A stretch of DNA of 64,000 nucleotides from Lacisediminihabitans sp046156175 (GCF_046156175.1 NZ_JAYLVL010000001.1:682001-746000); one strand, 5' to 3'. Shown: positions 24,161 to 36,357, counted from the stretch's first letter. Notes: a model not told the origin generated them from the letters alone. Numbers and translations are program-made.

Positions 24161-24350
24161 GCGCCGCGCACGGGTGCTGTGCTCGATAATTGCCCCCCGC
24201 GCAACCTTTGCCCGGACGCGGTCAGCCTGCCGGATCCCGGCGGATTCGCCGCGTGCCGCCGGGGAATTGCGCGCCCGCGGCATCCCCATCCACTCTCGGC
24301 CCGACTTGTCAAGGCTCCCCAAGGGTTCGACCTTCGCCGCGCCCGCAGGA

Positions 24351-24356
24351 TACGGT
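24351..24356 (+). promoter_or_regulatory. Candidate -10 box of the glgX-treY-treZ operon
   Basis: TACGGT, 43 bases before the glgX ATG. The same hexamer precedes the GntR gene. The remaining sequence between 24161 and 24350 shows no gene. Confidence 0.35.
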
Positions 24357-24399
24357 GAAAGCCCCCGCTGAACGAGCCTGATCGAATTGAGAAAAACCC

Positions 24400-26597
<2,198 letters not shown>

Positions 26598-26598
<1 letters not shown>

Positions 26599-28895
26599 TG
26601 CGCATACCGGCCTCCACCTACCGACTGCAGATTCGCGAGTCCTTCGACCTGAACGCTGCGGCGGCCATCGCCGGCTATGTTCACGATCTCGGTGCGGACT
26701 GGCTCTACCTCTCCCCTCTCCTGAAGGCGGAGGAGGGCTCCGACCACGGTTACGACGTGGTCGACCACTCCCTCGTCGACCCGTCGCGTGGCGGCCGGGA
26801 CGGTCTGGATGCCGCCTCAGCGGCCGCGCGGGCGCTCGGCCTCGGCGTGCTCATCGACATCGTTCCGAACCATGTGGGCGTCGCCACACCGAAGCAGAGC
26901 GTCTGGTGGTGGGATCTGCTGACCAACGGGCGCCAGTCCCGCTATGCGGAGGCTTTCGACGTTGACTGGGTGTTCGGTGGCGGCAAGGTGCGCATACCGG
27001 TTCTCGGAGACGAAGCCGATCCGGAGTTCCAGATCATCGACGGCGAACTCGCCTACTACGACAATCGCTTCCCGTTGGCTCCCGGCACCGCCGATGACGG
27101 AGCGTCGCCGGCGGAGATCCACTCCCGCCAGAACTACGAGCTGATGAACTGGCGCCGGGCGGATGCCGAACTCAACTACCGCCGCTTCTTTGCCGTGAAC
27201 ACCCTCGCCGGCATCCGCGTGGAGACACCGTGGGTGTTCGACGAGTCGCACGTGGAGATCATCCGCTGGATCACCGAGGGCCTCGCCGACGGACTGCGGG
27301 TAGACCATCCCGACGGCCTCGCGGACCCGGCCGGGTATCTGGATGCGCTCGCCGCGGCCACCGACGGTGCGTATGTGCTCGTGGAGAAGATCCTCGAGGG
27401 CGACGAACAACTGCCGACCTCCTGGGCGGCCTCCGGAACGACAGGCTATGACGCCCTCGCGGATGTCGACCGGGTGCTCGTCGATCCCGCGGGCCGCAAG
27501 GCTCTCGACGCGCTCGACTCCACCCTGCGTGACTCGACCGAACCAGTGTCCTGGACCCGCCTCATCCACAGCACCAAGCGCGCGATCGCCGACGGCATCC
27601 TGCGTTCGGAGGTGCTGCGCATCGAACGCGACCTCGGTGCCGATGGTGCCAACGAGCAGACGGCGGATGCCCTCGCCGAACTCCTCGCCTGCTTCCCGGT
27701 CTACCGTTCCTACCTCCCGCTCGGAATCGAGCACCTGCACGAGGCGGTGAGGCTGGCGAAGGAGTACCGGCCGGAACTCTCAGAGCGCATCGATGCCCTG
27801 CTGCCGACCCTCAGCGATCCGGCGCATCCGGCCGCCGTCCGCTTCCAGCAGACCTCGGGGATGGTGATGGCGAAGGGCGTGGAAGACACCGCGTTCTATC
27901 GCTACACCCGGCTCGGATCACTCACCGAAGTGGGTGCAGACCCATCCGAATTCTCGATCGGCATCGACGAGTTCCACCGCCGCCACCAGTTGAGGCAGGC
28001 GAGCTTCCCGGCCTCCCTCACCACCCTCTCCACGCATGACACCAAGCGGGGGGAAGACGTACGGGCGCGCATCAGCGTGCTGGCCGAGATCCCCGCGGAC
28101 TGGGAGGCGGCCCTCGCCCAGTTGCGTGTCGCGGTTCCGCTCGGGGACGGTCCCCTCGAATCCCTCCTCTGGGAGGCGATCGTCGGTGCCTGGCCCGCCA
28201 GTCGGGAGCGGCTTCACGCCTATGCCGAGAAGGCGGCCCGCGAGGCCGGCAACTCCACGAAGTGGACCGCGCCGAGAGAGGAATTCGAGGCACGGATGCA
28301 CCGGCTCATCGACTCCGCCTTCGATGACGAGCACGTCATCGGCATCCTCGACGGCGTGCTCGACACCGTGCGCCAGCCGGGCTGGTCGAATTCGCTGTCG
28401 GCCAAGGTGATCCAGCTCACGGCGCCCGGCGTGCCCGATGTGTACCAGGGCAGTGAACTCTGGGAGACCTCCCTCGTCGACCCCGACAACCGGCGCCCGG
28501 TCGACTTCGACGAACGGCGGCTCTACCTTGCCGCCATCGACGCCGGAGCACACCCACCGATCGACGAGTCGGGAGCCGCGAAGCTGCTGGTGACCTCTCG
28601 CTCCCTGCGGCTGCGGCGCGATCATCCGGAATTCTTCACCCGCTACGCCGCGATCGAGGCCTACGGGTCCGCAGCGAAGCATGTCGTCGCCTTCGACCGG
28701 GGCGAAGCGCTCACCATCGCGACCCGTCTGCCGATCGGGCTCGACCGCGAGGGCGGTTGGGGCGACACCTCGGTGATCGTCGCGGGGCGTCCCGTCACCG
28801 ATGTCTTCACCGGCCGGCAATTCGAGGGCGGAACCCTGCTGCTCTCCGAGGTGCTCGAGCGGTACCCTGTAGCACTGCTGGTCCCAAGCGAGTAG
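26598..28895 (+). CDS. treY: Malto-oligosyltrehalose synthase
   Basis: A 765-residue GH13 enzyme that converts the reducing-end glucose of a maltodextrin to a trehalose unit. The start ASTYRLQIRESFDL is characteristic of TreY. Active-site blocks are DIVPNHVGVA (about residue 86), GLRVDHPDGLADP (about residue 233), the Glu in VEKILEG (about residue 261) and LSTHDTKRGED (about residue 478). The ATG overlaps the glgX stop by one base, showing tight coupling; a longer open frame through glgX is rejected. Middle gene of the glycogen-to-trehalose operon. Confidence 0.97.
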
Positions 28896-28902
28896 GCGGA
28901 CG

Positions 28903-30651
28903 ATGATGACCACTGAAGCGATGAAATTCGACATCTGGGCTCCCGCGGCCTCGAGCCTCACCCTGCTGCTCGACGGGGAGCGCCACGAGATGACGGCGAC
29001 CACCGGAGGCTGGTGGACCGCGCCAGAGGGAGTGTCGGGCACCGACTACGGCTATCTGGTGGACGGAGAAGAGACGCCGCTGCCCGATCCGCGCAGCCGG
29101 CGCCAGCCCGAATCCGTCCACGGCCTCTCGCGCACCTTCACCACTGATTTCGAGTGGACCGACACCTCCTGGACCGGCCGGCAGTTGGCCGGCGGTGTGA
29201 TCTACGAGTTACACCTCGGCACCTTCACCCCGCAGGGGACCCTCGACTCCGCGATCGACAAGCTCGATCACCTCGTCTCCATCGGGGTCGACTTCGTGGA
29301 ACTGCTGCCGGTGAACGGCTTCAACGGCGACCACAACTGGGGCTACGACGGGGTGCTCTGGTACACCGTCGACGAGACCTATGGTGGGCCTGCCGCCTAC
29401 GAGCGGTTCGTGGATGCCGCGCACGCGCGCGGTCTCGGTGTGATCCAGGACGTCGTCTACAACCACCTCGGTCCGAGCGGCAACTACCTCCCACGGTTCG
29501 GCCCATATCTTCGCACCGGTTCGTCGAACACCTGGGGCGATTCGATCAACCTCGATGAGCCGGCCGTGCGGTCGTACATCGTCGACAACGCGCTGGGCTG
29601 GTTCCGCGACTTCCACGTGGACGGCCTGCGACTGGATGCCGTGCACGCCCTGGTCGACGAGTCACCGAAGCACCTCCTGCAGGAGCTGTCCGAGCGTACC
29701 GACGCCCTTTCCGCCTTCCTCGGTCGGCCTCTCAGCCTCATCGCCGAGTCCGACCTCAACGATCCGAAGCTGATCACCCCCCGCGAGGGTGGGGGCGGCG
29801 GTTACGGCCTGCAAGCCCAGTGGAGCGACGACTTCCACCACGCGGTCCACGTGGCCCTCACCGGGGAGACCACCGGGTACTACGCCGATTTCGCCCGGCT
29901 GGACTCCCTGGCCAAGGTGATGACCCACGGCTTCTTCCACGACGGCACCTACTCGTCGTTCCGCGAGCGAGATCACGGTCATCCGATCGACACCGAGTAC
30001 ATGCCGGCCTGGCGGCTCGTCGTCGCCAACCAGAATCACGACCAGATCGGCAACCGCGCCGTCGGTGACCGCTTGTCGGCCCAACTCGATGCGGACCAGC
30101 TGGCCATCGCGGCAGTCCTCACGCTCGCCGGCCCGTTCACCCCGATGCTCTTCATGGGCGAGGAGTGGGGCGCGAGCACTCCGTGGCAGTTCTTCACGGC
30201 ACATCCCGAGCCCGAGCTCGGAAAGGCCACTGCCGAGGGGCGCATCGCGGAGTTCGCGAAGATGGGGTGGGATCCCACTGTCGTGCCGGACCCGCAGGAT
30301 GTCGAGACCTTCCGGCGATCGAAGCTCGACTGGGACGAACCGGCCGATGGCGACCACGCCCGCCTTCTGCAGCTGTATCGCTCGCTCGCGGCCCTGCGCC
30401 GCGACCGCCCGGACCTCACCGATCCGCGGATGTCGCGACTCTCTGCCGAATTCGACGACGAGGCGAAGTGGTTCGCCCTGCACCGCACCGATACGGATGG
30501 CACGGGCACGAGCATCGTCGTGAACTTCGCCGACTTCCCGGTGGCGCTGCCCTACGGCGGTTCGGTGCTGCTGGCGACCACGAACACGGTTGCGGCGTCC
30601 TCCGCTGAAATCCTGCTCGGGGCGCGATCGGCCGCGATACTCGCCCGCTGA
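28903..30651 (+). CDS. treZ: Malto-oligosyltrehalose trehalohydrolase
   Basis: A 582-residue GH13 enzyme that releases free trehalose from the TreY product. It begins with a CBM48-like domain (FDIWAPAASSLTLLLDGE) and has DVVYNHLGPSGNY (about residue 184), GLRLDAVHAL with the nucleophile Asp (about residue 243), LIAESDLND with the Glu (about residue 280) and QNHDQIGNR (about residue 376). Three in-frame ATG codons (28903, 28906, 28921) are possible starts. It is 7 bases after treY. Trehalose protects against osmotic, drying and cold stress in this group. Confidence 0.97.
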   Translation: MMTTEAMKFDIWAPAASSLTLLLDGERHEMTATTGGWWTAPEGVSGTDYGYLVDGEETPLPDPRSRRQPESVHGLSRTFTTDFEWTDTSWTGRQLAGGVIYELHLGTFTPQGTLDSAIDKLDHLVSIGVDFVELLPVNGFNGDHNWGYDGVLWYTVDETYGGPAAYERFVDAAHARGLGVIQDVVYNHLGPSGNYLPRFGPYLRTGSSNTWGDSINLDEPAVRSYIVDNALGWFRDFHVDGLRLDAVHALVDESPKHLLQELSERTDALSAFLGRPLSLIAESDLNDPKLITPREGGGGGYGLQAQWSDDFHHAVHVALTGETTGYYADFARLDSLAKVMTHGFFHDGTYSSFRERDHGHPIDTEYMPAWRLVVANQNHDQIGNRAVGDRLSAQLDADQLAIAAVLTLAGPFTPMLFMGEEWGASTPWQFFTAHPEPELGKATAEGRIAEFAKMGWDPTVVPDPQDVETFRRSKLDWDEPADGDHARLLQLYRSLAALRRDRPDLTDPRMSRLSAEFDDEAKWFALHRTDTDGTGTSIVVNFADFPVALPYGGSVLLATTNTVAASSAEILLGARSAAILAR

Positions 30652-30838
30652 GCTCACGCTGGACACAGGGCGGATGCTGCATCGCATAGCGCTGCGCCCT
30701 CGAGCAACGGCGGACACGTCGCGCGGCGCACCCCCCCTGATCTAGCGGGAACTTTTTCACCTGACCTCTCAGCGGGACACGCGGTGAGGCTGTCCATTGC
30801 CCCCGTACTGGGGAAATCGAAATATCCTCCGTATCTGA

Positions 30839-30844
30839 CATAGT
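30839..30844 (+). promoter_or_regulatory. -10-like box of the gene at 30851
   Basis: CATAGT followed by GAATTC and the ATG at 30851, one base from the TANNNT pattern. The 199 bases between treZ and this gene hold no other feature that I can support. Confidence 0.4.
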
Positions 30845-30850
30845 GAATTC

Positions 30851-31651
30851 ATGACCACACCCGAACAGCCTGTAACCCCGTCACAAGAGCCCAGCCCTGT
30901 AGTTCCGCCGTCACCGACGCACGTGTCTGCTGCGCAAGGCGCTACCGCGACACTTCCGCCTCAACCCTCGGTCGCTAGCAAGCCGATGGGGCTCGCGCTT
31001 GCCGCATTGCTGGTGGGCATCGGAGCGTTCCTTTTTGGGCTGATTCCTGTGTTCGGCGCGCTCGTGGGGATCACGGCGATCGTCTTCGGGTTCTTGGCCA
31101 TCCGTAAGCAGCAGTCAAAGGGAATGGCAGTCACCGGCATAGTGCTCGGCAGTGTTGCCCTGATAGTGTCCGTCGGTGCCACCATCGGACTCGGAGCCGT
31201 GGTGAACAACGCCTCGGACACCCGGCCCGCGACGGCCCAGTCAGCAGCCGCGGAACCTGAGCCGACAGCTTCTGCAGATCCGATAGCGACTCCAGATCCG
31301 GTGGAGACACAGGCTGCACCCACCCCGCCGCCCGCCGCAGCTGTCCCAGTCGAGTACCGCTCTGCGTTGACGAAGGCTGCAAGCTATTCGAAGCTGATGC
31401 ACATGAGCAAGGTCGGAATCTATGACCAGCTGACGTCCGAATACGGAGAGCAGTTCACTCCAGAAGCTGCTCAGTACGCGGTAGACACACTTCAAGCGGA
31501 CTACGGAGCGAACGCTCTCGAGAAGGCCAAGTCGTACCAACAAACCATGTCGATGTCTCCAGCGGCGATCCGTGAGCAGCTCGTTAGCCCGTATGGGGAA
31601 AAATTCACCGCTGCCGAGGCCGATTACGCGATCGCCAACCTGAACGGCTGA
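30851..31651 (+). CDS. DUF4190-like membrane protein with Ltp-type repeats
   Basis: A 266-residue protein. A Pro-rich N-terminus (to about residue 40) is followed by two membrane helices (about 46-76 and 96-120, GLALAALLVGIGAFLFGLIP and MAVTGIVLGSVALIVSVGAT), a Thr/Pro/Ala linker, and two about 48-residue repeats with ALTKAASYSKLMHMSKVGIY and ALEKAKSYQQTMSMSPAAIR. The repeats match the Ltp / host cell surface-exposed lipoprotein type, first known from a phage superinfection-exclusion protein. In actinobacteria this module is common and its role is unknown. GC is a little lower than in the trehalose genes. It has its own terminator. Confidence 0.85.
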   Translation: MTTPEQPVTPSQEPSPVVPPSPTHVSAAQGATATLPPQPSVASKPMGLALAALLVGIGAFLFGLIPVFGALVGITAIVFGFLAIRKQQSKGMAVTGIVLGSVALIVSVGATIGLGAVVNNASDTRPATAQSAAAEPEPTASADPIATPDPVETQAAPTPPPAAAVPVEYRSALTKAASYSKLMHMSKVGIYDQLTSEYGEQFTPEAAQYAVDTLQADYGANALEKAKSYQQTMSMSPAAIREQLVSPYGEKFTAAEADYAIANLNG

Positions 31652-31665
31652 CCCGCTGTCTGGAT

Positions 31666-31697
31666 ACGAAAGCCTCGCCTGCTAGCGGGGCTTTCGT
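31666..31697 (+). terminator. Terminator of the Ltp-type gene
   Basis: A 13-bp stem ACGAAAGCCTCGC / GCGGGGCTTTCGT with one T-G wobble and a 6-base loop, 15 bases after the stop. Confidence 0.8.
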
Positions 31698-32100
31698 GGT
31701 TTAGGTCGCGACCCGACCGAATGTGTGACGGCATCCGCTCTGACCGGGAAGCCCAACAAGGATGCCAGGCCCAGGCTTTCCGGCCATCCATCAATGGCTC
31801 ACGGAGATGGACCTGTCCTTCTACCACCCCGGAGCGATTCAAAGCCACCCTCCTCAGCCGAGTGCCGACGATGTCTTGACTCGGCACACACCGAGAGGCA
31901 GCTACGCGAACTGCTCGACGCTGCCGTGACAGCTGTCTCATGATCCGGAGGTCGCTGAGGTGGAACCGACCGTCGGGCAGTACGGCACGGATCCGGTCGT
32001 CGTCGAGGAATCGGATGGGACAGGAGGACTTCACCAGGACACGTCGTGGGAGGCGCAGCCTGGCTGATTCCTTCGGCGAGCATCGGCACTCGAGCATCGC
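31698..32100. other. Gene-poor stretch, no convincing coding sequence
   Basis: About 400 bases in which no frame shows the GC-at-third-position pattern of neighbouring genes and no ribosome binding site or leaderless promoter leads into a frame. Short open frames exist on both strands but have poor composition. It probably holds decayed sequence together with the remnant to its right. Confidence 0.5.
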
Positions 32101-32425
32101 AACAGAGTCCTCATGTTCGGCCGGGCGAGGACTCTAACCGCCCAGTCCGGGAGCGGTACGAACGGCGCTCGGCGTCCGGCGACTCGTGCGATCCGGCGGA
32201 CGGCGGCACCGAACTCGAATTCTTCGATCTCCATGACCCAACCGTCGGCTCGGCAACGCGTCCCTCGATCGCGACGGATGACACGGTGACCGCGTCTTCG
32301 ATGGGCACGGGCCGCCCCATCCTCTCGCGACGGCCGACAGCGAAGAGACCGGCCAACTGCGCGCAGCTCGAGTGCCGCACCACCGGACCGGGCGCCCAGC
32401 GCCACCAGCGGAATACAATCGCATG
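32100..32425 (-). pseudogene. Probable remnant of an NAD(P)-binding SDR/epimerase-like gene
   Basis: Two minus-strand frames together read like the C-terminal half of an atypical short-chain dehydrogenase/epimerase. One frame has GRPVPIEDAVTVSSVAIEGR, the usual domain junction; around 32235 the match moves to another frame reading EEFEFGAAVRRIARVAGRRA then PFVPLPDWAVRVLARP. There is no intact Rossmann start and no usable start codon. I infer a frameshifted, truncated gene. The resemblance is from memory of the family, so certainty is low to moderate. Confidence 0.4.
32414..32419 (+). promoter_or_regulatory. -10 box of the hypothetical gene at 32444
   Basis: TACAAT, giving a start near 32426 and an 18-base leader that carries GAGGGAG before the ATG. 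No clear -35. Confidence 0.5.
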
Positions 32426-32443
32426 ATCGAAGAGGGAGATCGC

Positions 32444-32908
32444 ATGCGTCACCGCGTTGATTTCGAGAAGGTATCGACGTCCGGGCTGGAGTCGAGTCCG
32501 GTCGCGTCAGCGCTGGCGGGCCTGCGGGCCAATGAGGCTCGCTACTACAGGAACAAATACGATCATGTCTTCAGCGTCGGCCCGGCGGCGGAGGAGACCG
32601 AAGCCCTCGAGTGGGCGACTCGCATCCTCGCCGAAGAACGCGACATCGTCATCTCCTCGCCCCCGCTGGAAGCGACCTCTTTCGAGGTCGGCGGCTACCG
32701 CATGGTCTATGTCTTCTATGAATCCGGCCTGTTGATCAATGTGATGTACGCGCTGGATGAGGGAGGGAAGCGGGCGGTCGGATTCAAACTCTCGGAGGGG
32801 ATGGAAGTTCCCGAAGAACTCGGCACGCGATTCAAGTTCGCTCGACAGAAGTCGAAACTCGCGGGTGTGATCCGCGGCTCCTACTTCGTGATCAAGAACC
32901 GATATTGA
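32444..32908 (+). CDS. Hypothetical protein (154 aa)
   Basis: A 154-residue soluble protein that I do not recognise. The first part (to about residue 60) is helical and charged; the middle alternates hydrophobic and polar residues (VGGYRMVYVFYESGLLINVM), suggesting a beta sheet; the end is basic (FARQKSKLAGVIRGSYFVIK). ATG 32444 is chosen because GGGAG precedes it at 7 bases; upstream in-frame starts lack a binding site. It sits beside a decayed region and reads toward dinB on the other strand. It may be a recent or accessory gene. Confidence 0.7.
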   Translation: MRHRVDFEKVSTSGLESSPVASALAGLRANEARYYRNKYDHVFSVGPAAEETEALEWATRILAEERDIVISSPPLEATSFEVGGYRMVYVFYESGLLINVMYALDEGGKRAVGFKLSEGMEVPEELGTRFKFARQKSKLAGVIRGSYFVIKNRY

Positions 32909-33030
32909 CACCGGCGAAGCCGGGGCGGGCGAGAACTGAGCACTGACGATGTGCGGTTGGAGCGGATTTCGACCCCAGGACCCGTCATCGTGCACCGAGC
33001 GTTGGGACGCCCGCTCTCTGTGGCTCAGGC

Positions 33031-34293
33031 TCAGCGGGGCGGCTCGTAGTCGATGCGGTGCGCGTTCTGGGCGTCGCCCCGTGGGGCCTTTGCCTTCAGC
33101 AGGGAGGCAGGGCGCAGCATCCCGCGACCGAATCGCGCCGTGATCGCATCGATGGTGTCCTCGGCCTCGCGCCAATCCTCGTCTTCGTCCCAGAGACCGA
33201 TCTGCTGCCCGTCACCCTCCGTCAGCTGTTCCATGCGCACCCCGATCAGACGCACGGGGTTGTGGCGGCCGAGGGCCTCGTAGATCGACCGGACCTCCTC
33301 GTAGATGCGGCGGCCGACATCCGTCGACTCCGCGAGGGTGCGCGAGCGGGTGATCGTGGTGAAGTCGTCGTACCGCAACTTGAGCACGACGGTGCGCCCC
33401 ACCCAGCCGGCCGTGCGCATCCGCACCGCGACGGCGTTCGCCTGGCGCAGGAGCTCCCTGCGGAGCTCGTCGGCATCGACGGTGTCCTGTTCGAAGGTCA
33501 CCTCGTGGCCGACGCTCTTCTCCACGGATGCCGTGGTCACCGAGCGGGGGTCGCGCCCGTTGGCGAGATCGTGCAGCTTGAGACCGGAGGCATCCCCGAC
33601 CGCGCGCTGGAGAGCGGCGAGTGGGGAGCGCGCGATATCGCCGATCGTGCGCAGGCCGCGCCGGGTGAGAGCCTCCTCGGTGACCGCTCCAACCCCCCAG
33701 AGCGCACCGACGGGCAGCGGGTGGAGGAACGACAGCGTCTGGTGCGCGGGCACGACGAGCACGCCGTCGGGCTTCGCACGCCCCGACGCCAGCTTCGCAA
33801 CGAATTTGGTGGATGCCGCCCCCACCGAACAGGTGAGCCCGGTCTCCTCGTGGACCCGCCGGCGGATCACGGCCGCGACCTCCGCGGGGTTCCCGATCAG
33901 TCCCGCCCCGGAGACGTCGAGGAATGCCTCGTCGATGCCGAGCCGCTCGACCAGGGGAGTCACATCATCGAAGATCTCCATCACGAGCTGCGAATAGTGC
34001 CGGTACTTTTCGAAGTGCGGCTCGAGAACGATCGCTTTGGGGCAGAGCCGCAGAGCCTGCGAGAGCGGGATCGCCGAGCGCACCCCGTACTTGCGCGCCG
34101 GATAGTTGGCCGCCGTCACGACCGAGCGCATCGACTTCCCGGCGACGATCACGGGCAGGTGCGCGAGTTCCGGGCGGTCGAGCAGCTCCACGGAGGCGAA
34201 GAAGGCATCGAGGTCGACGTGGAGGATCGTCGCGGTGCTGCTGTCGACCGAACTCGCACTGACCTGTCGGTCGCGGCCGTCCTGCTTGCTCAT
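33031..34293 (-). CDS. dinB: DNA polymerase IV (Y-family)
   Basis: A 420-residue error-prone translesion polymerase. Palm residues are seen in ILHVDLDAFFASVELLDRPE (about residues 23-42) and the GIDEAFLDVSGAG block with the catalytic Asp-Glu (about residue 119). SVVTAANYPARKYGVRS is the finger region, and SVGAASTKFVAKLAS is typical of DinB. The helix-hairpin-helix and little-finger domains follow. I cannot see a clear QxxLF-type clamp-binding motif at the end. No LexA box of the actinobacterial GAAC-N4-GTTC kind is visible just upstream. Confidence 0.96.
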   Translation of the reverse strand: MSKQDGRDRQVSASSVDSSTATILHVDLDAFFASVELLDRPELAHLPVIVAGKSMRSVVTAANYPARKYGVRSAIPLSQALRLCPKAIVLEPHFEKYRHYSQLVMEIFDDVTPLVERLGIDEAFLDVSGAGLIGNPAEVAAVIRRRVHEETGLTCSVGAASTKFVAKLASGRAKPDGVLVVPAHQTLSFLHPLPVGALWGVGAVTEEALTRRGLRTIGDIARSPLAALQRAVGDASGLKLHDLANGRDPRSVTTASVEKSVGHEVTFEQDTVDADELRRELLRQANAVAVRMRTAGWVGRTVVLKLRYDDFTTITRSRTLAESTDVGRRIYEEVRSIYEALGRHNPVRLIGVRMEQLTEGDGQQIGLWDEDEDWREAEDTIDAITARFGRGMLRPASLLKAKAPRGDAQNAHRIDYEPPR

Positions 34294-34373
34294 CGGTTCG
34301 GTCTGCTCTGTCTCATGGCACGACCGAATCTACCCTCGGCCGGCGACAGCGGCAGTGGTCAGCGCAACAGTGT

Positions 34374-35267
34374 TCAGAGCAACCCGAGCCGGGCGAGTCG
34401 ACGGCGGGCGGCGTCCTCGCTCGTGGAACTCCGGCCGAGCAACGAGCCGACGAGCACCAGGATCAGGCGCGTGGCCGTGATCGCCGGCCACCACGCGCGG
34501 CGGAGGCCGAGCATCCGCCGGTATTCGAGCGGGATGGAGGCCACCGCTCCGGCGAAGAGGATGTTGTAGAACGGCAGCATTCCGGGGGGCAGCCCCGGCT
34601 TGCGGATGAACCGCACGGCCTCGGCGACCCGATCGTCGCTTTTGAGGATGCCGGCAGTACGGAAGGCCTCGAGCTGCGAGTGGAGTTCGGCCTGCGACGC
34701 GGGAGGGTCGACGACGCCGACGAGCTCGCCCGCCTTCGTCCATTCGCTCACGTACTGGTCGGGCCCTCCCGGAATCGCCGAACCCCAGACGAGATGGCTC
34801 CCGAGGAATGCGTCGGTGAAGACGACGTGCACCCAGGACAACAGCTCCGGGTCGCCCGCGGCGTACTGGCGCTCCGCGCCTTGGGCATCGAGGTAGGTGC
34901 CGACCACCCGGTCGTGGAAGCGTCCCACCCGGTTGGACTCTCGGACCGCCATCGTCGTGTCGGAGAAGGTGACGCCGATGAGCCACTGGATGGTTCCGGA
35001 GAGCCGTCCGAGCGGATCTTCCTTGTACCTCGACCAGTCGTGAACGCCCGCCATCGCTCCGGGGTGGAGGGTCTGCATCAGCAGGGCGCGGATGCCGGCG
35101 ACGAGTGTCGCCATGCCGCCGTGAACCGCCCACGCAGCGGACCCGACACCGAAGAATCCGGCATCATCGCCCTCCTCGATCTGGCTGACCCAGTCCGGTC
35201 GTCCGCTCGAGTCGCCGGTGAATGCCGAAAGCAGTCGAGACCGGAACGGGGCGGTGAGAGAAGTCAC
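34374..35267 (-). CDS. MpaB-type oxygenase family protein (DUF2236)
   Basis: A 297-residue protein of the DUF2236/MpaB-like oxygenase family, which includes the latex-clearing heme protein Lcp. Family features are LLMQTLHPGAMAGVHDWSRY (about residues 63-82), then DPLGRLSGTIQWLIGVTFSD (about residues 84-103) and WVHVVFTDAFLGS (about residue 147). The conserved His residues in HPGAMAGVHDW can bind heme. The substrate in this organism is unknown. TAGCGT ends 6 bases before the GTG, so it is probably leaderless. Confidence 0.9.
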   Translation of the reverse strand: MTSLTAPFRSRLLSAFTGDSSGRPDWVSQIEEGDDAGFFGVGSAAWAVHGGMATLVAGIRALLMQTLHPGAMAGVHDWSRYKEDPLGRLSGTIQWLIGVTFSDTTMAVRESNRVGRFHDRVVGTYLDAQGAERQYAAGDPELLSWVHVVFTDAFLGSHLVWGSAIPGGPDQYVSEWTKAGELVGVVDPPASQAELHSQLEAFRTAGILKSDDRVAEAVRFIRKPGLPPGMLPFYNILFAGAVASIPLEYRRMLGLRRAWWPAITATRLILVLVGSLLGRSSTSEDAARRRLARLGLL

Positions 35268-35273
35268 CCCAGC

Positions 35274-35279
35274 ACGCTA
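35274..35279 (-). promoter_or_regulatory. -10 box of the MpaB-type gene (leaderless geometry)
   Basis: TAGCGT on the minus strand, then GCTGGG, then the GTG start at 35267. Confidence 0.55.
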
Positions 35280-35345
35280 TCCAAGGAGTCTGGGAGTGAC
35301 GTTCAGCTAGCTGACTAATTGTGCGAACGCGCCGATCGCTCGGAA

Positions 35346-36101
35346 CTAGCCCAGCCTTGCGTGCATCCAGGCCACCGGATCGACCGGCGTCGTGCCGCCG
35401 GCCCGGATCTCGAAGTGCAGGTGCGCTCCGGTGCTTGCGCCGGTGCTGCCGACGCGCCCGATGAGCTCACCCGCGAAGACCGTATCGCCCACGTGAAGAG
35501 GCATCGATCCCACCTGCATGTGACCGTAGGCGCTCGTAATCGTCTGGCCGTCGATCACATGCTGGATGGCCACGTGGATGCCGAGGGCAGCCCATCCCGG
35601 ATTGTTGGTCTCGACCACGGTTCCGGCCGCAATCGCATGTACGGGCGCGCCGTTGCCGGCGTCGTAGTCCGCCCCTTCGTGTTGGGAAGAGCAGCCCGCG
35701 CACGGCGACACCCGCGGACCGAAGCCGTCACTGATCGGGCTCGACGGATCGACAGGCCACTGCAGAGGGGGCGGAACGGTGACCCCGTAGGCATCCCGCA
35801 CCACGGCGACCGGCGGGGTCGCCGCGGCGACGGTGAGGCTCTGCAGGGGAAGCGTTCGCACCGGCGGAGCCGCGGTCGCCGCGGCGTAGGCCGGCACACC
35901 GAACCCGAGGGCGACTACCACCGCGAAGGATGCCGCGGCCGTGGCCACTCCCCCGCGCACCGCCTTCACGGCACGAACATGACGGAGGTTGCGCACGGAC
36001 CGCCCGTTGAGGGCTGGGAGTTCTGGACTGTGTTCGGCGGGAACCGCCTGGACTGTACGGATGGGGGCGCGCGCAGAAGCGGCGAGGGGTTTTTTCAGCA
36101 A
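35346..36101 (-). CDS. Secreted M23-family (LytM) metallopeptidase
   Basis: A 251-residue cell-wall hydrolase-type protein. A basic N-terminus precedes one membrane or signal helix (about residues 54-76, ATAAASFAVVVALGFGVPAY); the C-terminal LytM domain has the zinc ligands His and Asp in HEGADYD (about residue 149) and the HLHFEI motif (about residue 232). It would cut peptidoglycan cross-bridges outside the membrane, or act as a scaffold. The start is set to TTG at 36101, because GGAG precedes it at suitable spacing; the longer open frame to 36269 has a non-coding-like beginning. The 256 bases upstream hold no other gene. Confidence 0.88.
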   Translation of the reverse strand: MLKKPLAASARAPIRTVQAVPAEHSPELPALNGRSVRNLRHVRAVKAVRGGVATAAASFAVVVALGFGVPAYAAATAAPPVRTLPLQSLTVAAATPPVAVVRDAYGVTVPPPLQWPVDPSSPISDGFGPRVSPCAGCSSQHEGADYDAGNGAPVHAIAAGTVVETNNPGWAALGIHVAIQHVIDGQTITSAYGHMQVGSMPLHVGDTVFAGELIGRVGSTGASTGAHLHFEIRAGGTTPVDPVAWMHARLG

Positions 36102-36357
36102 ATGAGGATCTCCGATTGTCCGCAGCAGCGCAATCGCTAGGGTGACAGCGCGGCAACGGGCGGCGACACACGAGGCGTCGCGTGGCGGTGGTTGCTTCCC
36201 GAAACGGGTGGGAAACGGGCTTTCGACGGGATCCATAACAGGTGGAATGCTCTCACCGTCGGACCGCACTACTCGTCGATACCGCGTTCAACTGTTCGGT
36301 ACGAAACTCCACGTTCCCTGTGAAGGAGGGGTCAGGCGCGCGTCGCGCGTAGAGCGA

